From Hemibagrus wyckioides (lineage: Eukaryota > Chordata > Actinopteri > Siluriformes > Bagridae): DNA of 64,000 bases. Shown one piece after another: positions 12,481-24,505 of this stretch (position 1 is the stretch's first letter; each line of letters starts with the position of its first letter). The stretch is from positions 13,033,401 to 13,097,400 of the forward strand of contig NC_080716.1 of the NCBI RefSeq assembly GCF_019097595.1. The letters run 5' to 3'. A program made the position numbers and the translations under genes. The notes under the pieces were generated by a model. The model did not search any database. It was not told where the DNA came from and worked only from the letters and a program-made list of their open reading frames with translations.

Positions 12481-13081
12481 TAGTAGAAGGGTAGAAATAA
12501 ATGAGGAATCCCTCCAGTGGCTGTGTTTATGATATGCACTGAAGGCTACTGGGCTGTAATGCTAAGGAACATGGTGTCTCACGCACACAAGTGTCTTGAT
12601 ATTTTTATTTTTTTTTTATCATTTCTTTTAGGTTTGAGCAGGTGACCATGCGCCACTTGGGTTTAGGATTTTAAATGCAAAATGCAAAATTGGCATATCT
12701 GAATAAAAATGATCAGCCAAAGGGGATTTTAATCAGAACCCAAAGTCAATTAAAAATTTGGGAAAGCATGCCAGGTGATTTCCTGCTCAAACTTGTTAAC
12801 TGAATGTCTCTCGCTTTAAGCGGTCATTAACACGAACGTTGACTGTTTTGAGGGAGTCAGTTTTTGGAGGCGGTTTTCAAATTTCTTGAACATTTCTTGA
12901 AAAGTTACACTGAAGTTGTACTATGATTTCATTTATGTGCTTTCATTTCATTGTTTTTATTAAACATCAACCAAATGCACCCTTTGGTTAAATATGACAC
13001 GTTTCCATCAGAAATATTACTGATGATAAATGTGTACTGTCGCTGATAAATAAATAGACAGACAAACAGACAGACAAACAA

Positions 13082-13163
<82 letters not shown>

Positions 13164-13220
13164 TAAACAAATGAAAAATAAATAAACAAATGAAAAATAA
13201 ATAAACAAATACATAAATAG

Positions 13221-13251
<31 letters not shown>

Positions 13252-13254
13252 ATG
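13082..13254. repeat. (GATA)n array followed by AAAT-type repeats
   Basis: About 20 GATA units at 13082-13163, then AACA/AAAT-rich sequence with a clean (AAAT)n at 13222-13254. Confidence 0.95.
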
Positions 13255-13389
13255 ACTGTATAATAGGCTTTATAGTTAAATAACTGAGTAATACAGTAGG
13301 CTGATGTTTATAAGGTTAAATACTAGTCCATACTATGGATATTGGATTTATTTGTATTCATGGTATTTATTATTACTATAGCCTAATAA

Positions 13390-13470
13390 AGTATTATTAT
13401 TATTATTATTATTATTGCTGTTGATGTTGTTGTTATTATTATTGTTTATTTATTTATTTATTAATTTTTA
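13390..13470. repeat. (ATT)n and (TTTA)n repeats
   Basis: An ATT tract at about 13393-13416 and a TTTA tract at about 13443-13463, separated by a TTG-rich stretch. Confidence 0.85.
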
Positions 13471-14642
13471 ATTTATTTATGATGCCTTAGTTTTACTCAG
13501 GCTCACATTTCTTCCCACCTCCTATTTTTAATCTCTGTGAACAGACATGAGTTTAGATTGACACACATCTGAATTCACATTCAGTATCTTCTCACACTCT
13601 AATAACACGTTACAGAGAAGAACAGATGGCAAAAACAAGAGCAATAAATAGCTTTTGTTTGACCATAGCAGATAGTGAAGAGGTTGGTGAAATCTCAGCG
13701 TCCTGCAGCACATTTTTGAACACTGAAGGTGCCACATGCCACATATAACGCTGAAACCTATTTGTGTAATTAGTGTTAAAATGGGGGCCTTTTCAAGTAG
13801 CATGTAAGGGCTGAGTCCCTTCGGTGCTATAGCCCTGTGCAACGGTGCCTAACGAGGATCTGCCCTGTGTAATTACAGAAAAATGGCTCTCTTTGTTGCC
13901 AAAAGGTTCAATGGGAGAGGGAAGTAGATGCAAGATGAGGACAGATACAAGGGGACGAGAAAGGAGAAAAGAGGCCCTGCAGCACAGCACCCGGTTTATA
14001 TAAAGATGGAACGGCATGTTTGAAATGCCTGCAGTACGAGGACATTCACACACCAGACAAATATTCCACCTAGATGAGTACTGCAAAGGTTGTTCCTCAA
14101 ATTTTGAATCTCAAATAAGTGCAAAGTAGAACAGTGTAGTGTCGTAATATTGTCCAGTCTTTCTGCAGTGAAAGCCAGAACCTGCAGTTCAAATTAGAGT
14201 TAGGGTTAGGACTGGAATCAAACCTGGAGCTTTTGTTGTGAAGATTTTCTATATTCTTTTTGCTGAACTCCAGAGAAAACCCATGACCTCAGGACATGAA
14301 TATCATCTGTAGAAAATGTTTGACTTTTAGCTGGAACTGCCATGTCCTTTGCTTTTTTATTTAATGGCTAAAGCAATAAAGAAAATATAATAAAACAACT
14401 GTCATGTGTGCAACAGTGCTTACATCCCAACAGGAGAAGTTTATGAAGTGACATGTTTAATAAAGACATAATACGGGAGGCCAGCAGAAACACACATTTC
14501 ATGCGACGGAGGTGCAGGCTTGTCATGTCAATCAAGACCTATTGAAGTAGGGGAAAGCACAGACACACAGAAGAAGAAAGCAAGTACATAGTTTGTTTTG
14601 CGACACTCCGGAGGCCTGCTGCTCTTTTCTTTCCGCTGTGTC

Positions 14643-14644
<2 letters not shown>
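13471..14644 (+). other. nfib intron 1, no feature seen
   Basis: Unique intronic sequence. Short open frames occur on the - strand with no recognisable product. Confidence 0.5.
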
Positions 14645-14676
<32 letters not shown>

Positions 14677-15046
14677 GAAAATAAGTACTGAGATTTGAGC
14701 AGAATTCCTTGTTTACACCTTCTCTCTGTATATTTGTATACAGCTGTCATTGCTTCATTGTTGCTCTTCCACTTGACTGCCTACATACTGATTTCAAAGC
14801 ACTACACACACACACACCACATGAACGTGCGTACACACACACACAAACACACACACATACACACACACACATACACACACACTATCCTTGTTCATGCAGG
14901 TAGACACACACACACAGCCTTAGTAAACAAAAGGAAATTCTTTGGCTCTTTTAGTTTTGGGTTTCTGTAAATAAATAAATAAATAAAAGTTAATTAATAA
15001 ATAAAAAATAATAATAAATACATAAACAAAACCTATTGTTATTATT

Positions 15047-15112
<66 letters not shown>

Positions 15113-15173
15113 AAGACTAGTTACCTTTTAATTTTTTTTTTTTTTCATGAGATGTTTCTCGCTAGTTGACCAC

Positions 15174-15236
<63 letters not shown>
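14645..15236. repeat. Simple-repeat cluster (GT, CA, AAT, AAG, AT)
   Basis: The tracts are (GT)n 14645-14673, interrupted (CA)n 14802-14916, AAAT/AAT 14970-15083, (AAG)n 15084-15117 and (AT)n 15175-15236. Confidence 0.9.
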
Positions 15237-15239
<3 letters not shown>

Positions 15240-15952
15240 CTAAACAAAAATTATCTCATCATATTTTATTACTATGAATAAAAGTAAATTGCGGCCATTG
15301 TTAAAAAAATATTATAAATGAGATTGCTGAGGAGTTAAATTTAACATTTTAGGAGTTACAAAGGTCAGATGTCACTGTAATTATGGGATCATCAATCTAT
15401 CCAGGTCGCTTTATTGTTTAACAACCCCAGTATTTCAGTTTGCTCATGCAAAGTTTTCTCATTAAACAAACAGAAACACGTTCAAACATCCGAATTCATC
15501 ACTGGACATTGTCCAGCTCGCCAGTAATTACAGTTGGTGTTGTCTAGAAGGTGTTCTGACGCCCTCTGCTGCTGAATTTCTGAATTTTTTCTTGGATTTA
15601 GAAAATTTCTTGAATTTATCTCCACATCCACTTCATAAGTCTCAGAAAAGGTGAAGTGGAAGGAGAAACAGCTGCAAACAGATGACATTTTGTATTAAAG
15701 CACAATTAGCACTGGGCGATATGGACAGCACAGGCTACTGCATTACGATTTTATTGCACCATATTGAGGAGGCGATGTGCCTTGCCAATCTTTAATGCCA
15801 ACCTATTAAAAACCCATCGGCGAGCCTTTAATGTGCCATGCATTATTTTGACACACGTAAATGATGCTTGGTGGTTCATGTGAATGATGTGTTTTAAAGT
15901 GTGATTTGTTTGCACATTGCCGGACCGTTGCAAAATTGCTAAATTGACTATT

Positions 15953-16001
15953 GATATATGGCTTGTTAACTGTGCTGGTATCAGTAAACAAGCAATATAT
16001 C
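15953..16001. repeat. 15-bp inverted repeat with 19-nt loop
   Basis: GATATATGGCTTGTT (15953-15967) pairs with AACAAGCAATATATC (15987-16001) at 14 of 15 positions. It lies 110 bp from a tRNA-His gene. The function is unknown; the stem is short for a microRNA precursor. Confidence 0.7.
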
Positions 16002-16110
16002 ATGCAAACTTACGTGCGCTTCCGAATGTTGTATGATGTAGTTGGAGTTAAGCATTTTTATACTTTAATTAACTTTATTGCAGTAAAATAAGCTTTGGAC
16101 TGAAGGTGTT

Positions 16111-16182
16111 TGCCGTGACCCGGATTCGAACCGGGGTTGCTGCGGCCACAACGCAGAGTACTAACCACTATACGATCACGGC
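16111..16182 (-). tRNA. tRNA-His (GTG), copy 1
   Basis: The reverse complement starts GCCGTGATCGTATAGTGG and ends CCGGGTCACGGCA, giving 72 nt with a full cloverleaf. The acceptor stem is GCCGTGA/TCACGGC with discriminator A. The anticodon stem CTGCG/CGCAG encloses TTGTGGC with anticodon GTG (16147-16149 on the + strand). The T arm is CCCGG-TTCGAAT-CCGGG, and no CCA is encoded. Vertebrate tRNA-His has the same body; here the T stem carries a compensated C-G pair. Base -1 is C, so the G-1 needed by histidyl-tRNA synthetase would be added after transcription. A short T run (AAAA at 16085-16088 on +) can act as a Pol III terminator. It is antisense inside nfib intron 1. Confidence 0.96.
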
Positions 16183-16280
16183 GAGCTACCAAGAGCCGTG
16201 GGCAAGCGCGCGCATACACTATCCGCATCCGTGAGAAAAGCGCTCAATTGTAGTTTATGGCACAGGTTACATGAATTCAG

Positions 16281-16347
<67 letters not shown>

Positions 16348-16356
16348 GGATAGGTG

Positions 16357-16419
<63 letters not shown>
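16281..16419. repeat. (GATA)n array
   Basis: About 34 units with a GATGGATAGGTGGA interruption near 16345. It lies between the two tRNA-His genes. Confidence 0.95.
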
Positions 16420-17002
16420 GCAAAGTACAGGTACATGGCAGTGAAATGCCGTTTAGCATCTACCAGAAGTGCAAATAGTAGAAATTGTGCAAATGAACAA
16501 GTGCAGATAAATATGTAAATATGTACATCAGTAAATAAGGCTATGTCAGTATGTGCATAAAGAGGTATGTGCAAGTTGTATTTACAGCAGATAAAATGTT
16601 AAGATAAAGTGTTAAGGAAAGAGCGATTATATATTTGTGCAAAAAGTGTGCATTATGTACACTGTATGTACAACAGGAACATGCGTAGGATGCGTTCGTG
16701 ATTATGATTCTTAAATATGTATGAAGTTGTAAGTCAAGCAAATGCAGAATTCACAGATTATCAGACATTCTGCAAGCAAAAATAAATAAATAAATAACAT
16801 CTGGATTAAAAAAAAAACACTTGTCAGTCTAAACACTATTTTTTTGTGATTGATATATAATCAGAGCCATTACAGCCTACTTCCGGATTATCATTCAACA
16901 TGTGGTATATGATCTTGTGAAATATGTAATGTAATGAACCTTATTAACTGTATTAATAAAAAAAATAATAATAAATAGCAATAAAGTGTTCAGCCATCTT
17001 CT
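16420..17002. other. Spacer between tRNA-His genes
   Basis: AT-rich unique sequence. A run of eight A (about 16968-16975 on +) gives a T run downstream of tRNA copy 2. Confidence 0.5.
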
Positions 17003-17074
17003 TGCCGTGACCCGGATTCGAACCGGGGTTGCTGCGGCCACAACGCAGAGTACTAACCACTATACGATCACGGC
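17003..17074 (-). tRNA. tRNA-His (GTG), copy 2
   Basis: This 72-nt gene is identical to the copy at 16111-16182 over its full length (anticodon at 17039-17041 on +). Sequence shared outside the gene is limited to about GAGCTA on the 5' side. Identity confined to the gene body, with diverged flanks, points to an old duplication kept alike by selection or gene conversion rather than a recent tandem copy. All internal promoter regions (A and B boxes) are intact. Confidence 0.96.
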
Positions 17075-18756
17075 GAGCTAGTTGGCAGCTTAGTTCGGGC
17101 TTCGTTTTTAGCGTTTTTGTATATGCTACATATTGTTTTAAAAAGGGCTATTTTACACCGTTAACTATAAAAATACTATCAGAACGAGCGTTGCTTTATT
17201 TTCCATCCCAAACACAGACATGACGTCTTTACCTTTCCACTCTGGAGCTCTGAGATAAATATAACTTACAGGTAATGGCAGTTTACCAGTGTAGTAACCG
17301 CAAGTGTAAATTAATTGCCCCCCAAACCACGTCTAGCTTTTCAGTCATCTTAAACACATTTGCTGGTGTGGTTTCTGACACTTTAGGACACATTGTTATT
17401 TATTAAAATAAAACGGAAAAAAGCAGCACGCAGTTTTGCGTCACCCTGCGCACGTGCTAGGAGTGGTGTGTCTGTAACAAATCCAGTGCCTTAAGGCTGC
17501 TGAAATGTTTTGGATGAAAATATACTCAGTGGTTTGTTTGGGTTGTAGCATTTTTTGTTGTCGTTTTTGTTGTCACGGATTGCATGGTCAAGGTCAGGTT
17601 GCATTGCATGTTGCATGGCCAGGATAATGTTGGTCAATAACCTTGTGCAGTACAGCTTTAGACTTATGTATTAAGAATATATATTAAGCTTTACTTGTTA
17701 GCTTCAAGCTTCAGTGTAAAACTAATGTTAACCTTCAAACATCAACAGTGTTTTGTGTTAATAATGTAGGATCTAGATTAAACTGCATAAAATTTATTTT
17801 GACCAAATCATTCCTTTAAGAGTGTGCTCTTCACATCAAGCATCCTTATTTCACTGGTAAACATTGGCCTTTACAGGCTATTTAATGTCATTTAATAATA
17901 AACACAAACAGGCCAGCCTGTAACATGTTATGAAGTATACAAAAAACAACATGCAACACAAAATAAAGCTATAATAAATTCATAGCACCTCTGTGAAAGT
18001 CTAGACTTGGACCATTACAGCAATAATACTTTTGTCTATTTATAGGAAATGTTTAGGACATAAAATAGCAAAATGACCTTTAATGACAAACTCATGTATT
18101 GCCAAATCGCCTCACTGCGTGTTTTGCAACAGGAGTATGAATACGCCATGAAAGATACATCCAAAACATTGTAAATCTACTGTACTAAATAGTAAACTAT
18201 ATTTAAACAGCCTTTGCAAGTAATATGGGCCGCTGTCTGACATTTAGCGTGACAGCGTGAAGTTTTATACACGGCCCTGATTCTTAAAGAGGAAATTTTC
18301 ACATGGCGTGCAGAGGCCTACACCCTTCTCATATGCTCAGCTGTGACCTACCTGAATGCAAAATGATCCTGTAGCCATCTCCAGTCAGCACATAACATTG
18401 GTGCTTAAGAGCCAAGCATTGTACATCCTGTTACTGAAACTCCTAAATCCTGCATCAAGATGTCAACATATATGCCTCGGAGACCGCTGGTCTGATTTCT
18501 GATATTCTGAAACATTTAACCAACCAAAAGGTTTCAAAGGTTTTAGGCAGGAAGAGGACAATGTCTTCAAAATTCAATGTCAAACAAAATTTTCTTTTCT
18601 TTAACAAAAAAGGAGTCTGCACTCAAAATGCCCATTTCATTATCTATCTATGTGTTTGTATGTATTTTGCCTTAATATTGATTATTACATTTTAATTTTC
18701 TTATAAATTAAAACAATATAACTGATATCCAAATATCCTGATATTTTTTTTTTACA

Positions 18757-18792
<36 letters not shown>

Positions 18793-20059
18793 CTGTCCCA
18801 TTGATCCAAACCCGTATTACAACATACTGCATCCTTTTTTAGCCCAACTTTACCCACTCATTTATTTAAGCACAAAGTTAACAGACATGTATAAGAGTCA
18901 TACATTTCTATCAGACTGTATATGTCAGAGGGTTTCTTAAAATGTTTATTTTTTAAATGATGACTAAATGATGAAAAAATATATATTTTATTTCGCTTGC
19001 TCTTTCTGTATACCACCAAAATCAAACAAGCAAACAACCAAAAAAATAACATTTGTGCCAAGACCATAAAGATTAAATATTAAGAAACAATAACCCAAAT
19101 TTAATCTGTGATATTAAGATTTTAAAAGATTTTTTATTGAAAAAAAAGAGAAGGAAAACATGAATACAATTATAGAGCTACATAAATGCATTGCTCTGAT
19201 ATAATAGTTATAATAAAGAAGGCTGGCAAATGCAAACCTGAAAGCAAGAGAACATGCAATATATGCAGAAATAATTTATTTGCATTTAGATCAATTGGGA
19301 AAATCTAAATATTTTACATATAATTTGTTAAATAAAACAACATTATTGAAATGAACTTGTACAAAAACAAAATTTCTGCAGTGGTGAACAGCTGAAAATG
19401 TTCATGTGCTGCTCAGTCTGTCATCAAAAACACTATATTATTACAAATATATTTAATATATCTAAAGTCTGATTTACTCTGCCATGTTTAGTTTTATTTA
19501 TATAACTGAAGTCATGCAACATTTTGGCAGTAAACAGTACTTAAATACATAAATAAATAAATAAAAAAATTCCTGCTATAAATTCAATTTGTTTATTAGG
19601 CTATAAAATAGGTTTATGTTTCTATTAGTTTTTATTATTATTATTATTATTATTAATAATAATAATAATAAAGATGGCTACAGGTTAGAAGCATGGAAAG
19701 AAAGAAAGAAAAAAAACGTGCACAGAAACACAAGCAGCACAGAAGTTTAATAGAGCAAAGTCTTCCTAGTTTTCTTTAAAAAATGCCCACAAAACAGTTT
19801 CTATTGTAGAGAAAGAAAAAAAAGCGAATACAGGAATTTATTTCTCTTACATAACGGAGTTGAAGGGTTCCTGAGCTGCCACGTATAGAGGATTTCCCCC
19901 GAGTTTGGGAGAAACCTGCATTAAACACTCACTTGTGGGTTTTTTTCCGAGTGCATTAATCAGTGTGCACCGTGACTCCATACTTAATCTCGTCTAGATG
20001 TTCCGTAAAAAGGTTAAGACAGCTCTCAGGATTGGAAATCCTCAATCTGACACATTGTC
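17075..20059 (+). other. nfib intron 1, mostly featureless
   Basis: AT-rich. A (CA)n tract lies at 18757-18790 and an ATT/AAT mirror tract at 19632-19671. No exon or RNA gene was seen. Confidence 0.55.
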
Positions 20060-20420
20060 ATAGCCCACTGTGAAGAAGCAGGACGCACGCACGCACGCAC
20101 GCGCTCTCTCTCCCTCTCTCCGTGCTCGCGCCGCACACGCCGCGAAAAAGTCTCAGAAGCTCATCAGTCACGTGAGGAAAATAAACACAAAGCACAAAGA
20201 GCATTTTTTATTAAACGAGGGGGAAAAAAAACCCCTAGACAGCTGCTTCGTTGATTTCCGGAGGTTGTTGTAGTCGAGTGGGGAAAGTTGTGGGCAGTTT
20301 GGAGGAGCACTTCACCATTCCGCCTTCTCCTCCCACAGCACCTACTGCAGCCAAGTTCACTTGCAAACTGCTCCCCTGATTGCTTAGTCAAGTGCGATCG
20401 TTTGCACTAACTCGGAGAAA
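20060..20420. promoter_or_regulatory. GC-richer block with ACGC repeat and E-box
   Basis: A short (ACGC)n tract (about 20084-20102) runs into CpG-rich sequence. A palindromic TCACGTGA E-box lies at 20168-20175. Its position about 2 kb upstream of the main promoter zone suggests a distal promoter or enhancer. No exon could be tied to it. Confidence 0.35.
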
Positions 20421-20518
20421 TATGACACAATTTAATGCATTGGAAAGTGAAGGGGTTTCAGGTCCAGTTTACTTTTGTTAGGTGTGAAAATTATGCCACA
20501 GAATGTAGCTGTGCGTGC

Positions 20519-20552
<34 letters not shown>
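20519..20552. repeat. (GA)n microsatellite
   Basis: Perfect GA run of about 34 bp. Confidence 0.95.
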
Positions 20553-20556
<4 letters not shown>

Positions 20557-21734
20557 AACTCGGCTCTTTTCTGTGCATGTTACTTAATCTGTGTGGTACG
20601 TAAGAGAGAAAGAGATTTCTCGCCATGCTCTACAGACTGTGCGGTTTGTTATCATAACTGATTCCGAGGTCAGATTACGTAACTGGCATAAATAGCAATT
20701 ATGAAAGATACAGTTGTTGATTTGTCGTTGCTATTTCTGATTTTATTCCCACAGACTCCAGAGGAGTCTTTTCATACACAGCACCTTCGGGTGTCATTGT
20801 GAAGTCAAATAAGAATGCAAATATATATATATGAAAATAAATCCACATAAATCATACAGAGCTTTCAAATGCGGTCAGATAGCTGGCTTATTAAGAACTG
20901 GGAGATTTATTTATTAAACCGTAATAAATGTTGATTCCGTATGTACATTTATTCTGTCAAGCCATATAATGATGCATTTTAGTTAACTGTTTTTGTATAG
21001 CTGTGCAGAAGGACAGCTTCTTGTCGTCGTCCCCCACGCACGCACACACACACACACACACACATACTAGTGTGTATAAAAGTGAGATCTGACATGCATC
21101 TGGAGCACTATAAAATGAGCAGCAGTTTCATGTTTAAATAAATATTTAATAAATATTCATATTTATATTAAAACAAACAAACAAACAAACAAAAACACTT
21201 CAGCATGTACAGTATACCTTCAATTGATTTCAAATAGTTTAGCCATGGGTTCTTTTCTCATAAGCTATTACAAATGCATGAAATAGTATTTCAAAATTGA
21301 GCTTGAATTTATTGCGCATAAACAGCTCACTGTCTGTTCCCTACATGTAATTATCATCAGCTTTCAAACCTTAACACCAAGCTTGCATTCAGTTGCAATG
21401 TGAGCATGTATGTGTTTAGGTAGAATAATGTTGGTGTGTAAAGCTGTGTATGATGTTTTAACGTTAGCATGGAGAGGCGAGCAGGAATCCTCTGCCGGAA
21501 CAGAAAGTGTGCTTGTGGAATGGTGGTTGCTGAGGTCTGGATCAATGCCATCATTGTGCTCATGCAATCTTTCTTCCAACAGTGTGTGCATTGCATTTAT
21601 TCTGTATTATTACAATGGACCATACAACATTTGGAATCAAATGGAATTAAACCTGAATTAAAAGCTCAGTAACATAAATGAATGTTTTTCAACGGGAAAC
21701 TGCAGTCGATTTCAACCTGAATAACTAATCACTA

Positions 21735-21791
<57 letters not shown>
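21735..21791. repeat. (ATT)n microsatellite
   Basis: Perfect ATT run of about 19 units, 200 bp upstream of the GC-rich promoter. Confidence 0.95.
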
Positions 21792-21792
<1 letters not shown>

Positions 21793-21984
21793 GTTGTTGT
21801 TACTGCTCTATATTTATTTCTATATGCATTGCAAAATGTACCAGATTCCTAAAGCTAACTAAACTGTCATAATAAAACAAAATGCGTTTTATGGTATTCT
21901 AGTGTTAATAGTGTTATTAAAATAAACAGGATAATAATGTCGGAATCCGGTCATTTTGGGTGTTTTTTGTGTGTGTTTGGGGGG

Positions 21985-22160
21985 GTGTATTTGCTGCGCG
22001 CTCATACGCAAACTGCGCGAGCCCGGCGTTGAAACGGAAGTGCGCGCGGCGGCGCAGGGCGCGGAGCGGCGCGCGGAGGGCCAATAGCGCCTCAGCCAAT
22101 CAGAGACGAGGACGCCGATTCCAAGAGCTGCGAGCAGCAGCGACGACAAGCAGACAGAGA
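21985..22160 (+). promoter_or_regulatory. nfib: GC-rich CpG-dense promoter with two CCAAT boxes (nfib exon 1c)
   Basis: A sharp rise in GC with many GCGC/CGCG steps occurs in otherwise AT-rich DNA. CCAAT boxes lie at 22081-22085 and 22096-22100 (the second as CCAATCAG, an NF-Y type site) with no TATA box. This fits a CpG-island promoter reading right into the 22.16-22.52 kb leader and exon 1c. The orientation is inferred from the exon downstream. Confidence 0.65.
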
Positions 22161-22450
22161 AAGTAAAGGCGCAGACGTGCCCAGTTCCAAAAACTCTGCC
22201 TCTTCTGGATCGCGTTCAACTCAACCACTAAAAACCTATCCAAAAGTCTGACTCGCAGAGGAAGGAAGATTAGAAAAAAAAAATCTGAGGTGTTCGCTGA
22301 CTTGATTTTGCCTCCTGTCTGCCAAGAATTCTCTTCCGGTGTGCATTTTTTGAGAGCACTGCTGCGTGAAAAGAAAAGAATAGAAAAAAGTCTAAAAAGT
22401 AGGCAACGGGGTTCTTTTTGTTGTTTTTTCTCTTTTTTTCAGTCTGAGAC

Positions 22451-22456
22451 ATGTGA
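22451..22456 (+). CDS. Start-stop upstream ORF (ATGTGA)
   Basis: ATG is followed directly by TGA, 49 nt ahead of the exon 1c start. If transcribed, such minimal ORFs can stall ribosomes. Inference only. Confidence 0.3.
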   Translation: M

Positions 22457-22505
22457 AGGTACCGGCTTGAGTTTCACACCGCCTCCTGGACACCCGTTTA
22501 AATCC

Positions 22506-22523
22506 ATGCAATACAGTGCAATG
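22506..22523 (+). CDS. nfib: Candidate nfib alternative first coding exon 1c
   Basis: ATG CAA TAC AGT GCA ATG runs straight into a GTACGT donor (22524) in phase 0, so splicing to exon 2 would give MQYSAM-DEFHPF. The first ATG has a poor context (T at -3). The second (22521, G at -3) would give a protein starting MDEFHPF, a form I recall for other NFI family isoforms. The support is the GC-rich promoter just upstream, the correct phase and a good donor. I do not recall MQYSAM from a named NFI isoform, so the exon could also be a mostly untranslated leader. Confidence 0.5.
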
Positions 22524-24226
22524 GTACGTTACCATGGAATATAATATCTTGCAAATCATTTTTTTGTGAATACTTTTTAAGTAAGTTAATGTGCAAAATG
22601 TAACCCTCTAGCTTTTTGGAGACGGTAGTCCCATGTTTCGAGTGAAATGCATTTGAAAACTGCTGGAGAAATGGCGGTATATATGTGTCGGATTGTTTAT
22701 GTTGTGCTTTGGCAGCCGTCCTATGTGGGTCATATCGTCGTGTGTCAGAAGTCGGTGGCAGGGTTTGCGCCTAAAGAGATCAGTCAACTCTTGGCATGTC
22801 TCCTGCTTTTAGCTAACTCGCCCCCTTGTAGCACTGCACTTTTGGCACGTTGCACAGCCTGAGAGTGAATACTCGGGCAAGTTGTGTTTTAGCCAAGTGG
22901 CTGAATTTTTACAACACCGCTGCTTTCCTCGCGCCAAGTTCACGTTGGACTTGTCCACTTATTTACAAAGGTTGCGTTCCGCACGTTGTTGCTTTGTGAC
23001 AAACTTGACTTTGAACTTTTATTATTATTACTATTATTTTATAAATATCTCATGGTGTAAAAAATTCTTTCCCGCCTGAATATGCGCAAATAAAGTCTAG
23101 TAGCTTGTTTGACCTTGAGCAAGAGGTTTGCGCCGCGGCTTTAAAAGCGCGAGACCCCGGTTTTAGGAAACGTTGTCCGTGTGCGGTTTTTCCCCTCTTT
23201 TTGTGCGTTAATGGACGGACAGGGGGGGTGGAGAGCTGGAAAGCTTTGTAGACTTTGACACGAGATTACGACGTGACGTGATGTGAATAAAGATCAGTGT
23301 CGTAAACCGAGAGGTCCTGTGATCGGTCAGTCTTCTCCCGGTTCCGCGCGGTCAAGCGGCATACAGGACACACGGCCAGTTCCGTAAAGTGCTTTATTTC
23401 CCATCTAGTTGAAGACGCTGTACAAAGTCTATAGTGACAAGTAATTCACTTAACAGTAAGCATGTGATCTGCAATCCGTGATGGGATGCCTTCACTCTGT
23501 TTTGTGTCACTTTGTGCACCGTAATTGTAGCTTCACATGCAGCAAATAGTTCTCTCATTATGTGCTATAGATCCACCCATACAAAGAAAAAACAAACAAA
23601 CAAGCAAATAAACTCATCTACACGTAACCACACAAATAACCGGTTCTGTAGGAATAACACACAGGCCTTATTGCTTTGAGACAATGCTGTGAGGGTTTGA
23701 AGAGTTTGGACTGGCCCTGACAATCTGTCCCACCGTGACTTCAACACCGCATGCAAAAACACATGCTCTTTTAACATTGTAAAGTCGGAAAACAATCAAG
23801 ATTGCGCTGAAAATGACGAACAATGTTCATTCACTAATGCTAGATAGATTGTTAGATCAATTTACTAAACCTGCAGATGTAGCCGACAAAATATCTGCCC
23901 AGCGATAATAATGTAAAAGTTATGATCACTTCACACACTCATTACTTTGCATTAATTAGTGTTTTTTTTGAATATCATAATATACACGGGCTTAAACTGA
24001 ACATAAAAAACATGTTTATGGGAATAAATATAATGATATAAATTTGCAACATAAAATAGGGGAAAAGCCCGTGATCGTTATGGTGTGAGAGGGAGACCTG
24101 AAGGTGGGCTGTGTGGTATAGACCGCGTTTGCTGGAAGAGGAGGAGTATTGACTTTGTAATGAAACGAAGAAAAAAAAATCGTGAGACTGATTCGTTAGG
24201 ATCCAGCAGACTAGAGGGTGTTACCG
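22524..24226 (+). other. nfib: Between exon 1c and exon 1b promoter
   Basis: Intronic for the 1c transcript. It is GC-balanced near 22.6-23.4 kb and AT-rich afterwards. No further exon was recognised. Confidence 0.5.
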
Positions 24227-24434
24227 CTCGATATAATATCGAGTTTGAAAACCGGATCAGAAATTTGGCGCCTTCTAGTTTTCGACCTGCACTTGTGACA
24301 TTCTTCAAGATTTCCCCTTTAAAGCAGCATCAGAGGGAGAGAGAGACAGAGAGAGAGAGGGAGAGAGAGAGAGAGACAGTGGGGTGTTTTTTTTTCCTCT
24401 TCAATTCACTCCGGCTGGAGCTCGCTCTCTGCGG
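24227..24434 (+). promoter_or_regulatory. nfib: Putative proximal promoter/leader of nfib exon 1b
   Basis: It contains a perfect 17-bp palindrome, CTCGATATAATATCGAG (24227-24243), with a TATAATAT core. An E2F-type site, TTTGGCGCC (24264-24272), and a GA-repeat tract (24335-24377) follow. It lies about 250-450 bp ahead of the exon 1b start and leads into a CpG-richer zone to about 25.5 kb. The exact transcription start cannot be read from sequence. Confidence 0.5.
24335..24377. repeat. (GA)n tract in promoter or leader
   Basis: Interrupted GA run about 310 bp upstream of the exon 1b start codon. Confidence 0.9.
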
Positions 24435-24485
24435 ATGCGTGCACTGCTCCTGAAGGCTCTCCGCTTCAGTCTTTTGTGCTTCTGA
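24435..24485 (+). CDS. Upstream ORF 1 in nfib 1b leader
   Basis: A 16-codon ORF plus TGA (MRALLLKALRFSLLCF) in the presumed 5' UTR. It is hydrophobic and leucine-rich. Translation is unproven. Confidence 0.4.
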   Translation: MRALLLKALRFSLLCF

Positions 24486-24505
24486 GCTCTCGTGGGAATC
24501 TTTAA

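Noticed and set aside
13082..13163. IYLSIYLS-type proteins encoded by GATA arrays
   Set aside because: They are translations of a tetranucleotide repeat; the same applies to SLSLSL, THTHTH and RERERE frames elsewhere.
15700..15790. CTGGGCGATATGG, like the start of a common fish repeat
   Set aside because: The match is short and the following sequence does not continue the pattern convincingly.
24085..24453. 122-codon open frame overlapping the 1b promoter
   Set aside because: It runs through the GA repeat and the E2F/palindrome region and does not join exon 2; it reads as promoter or leader sequence.
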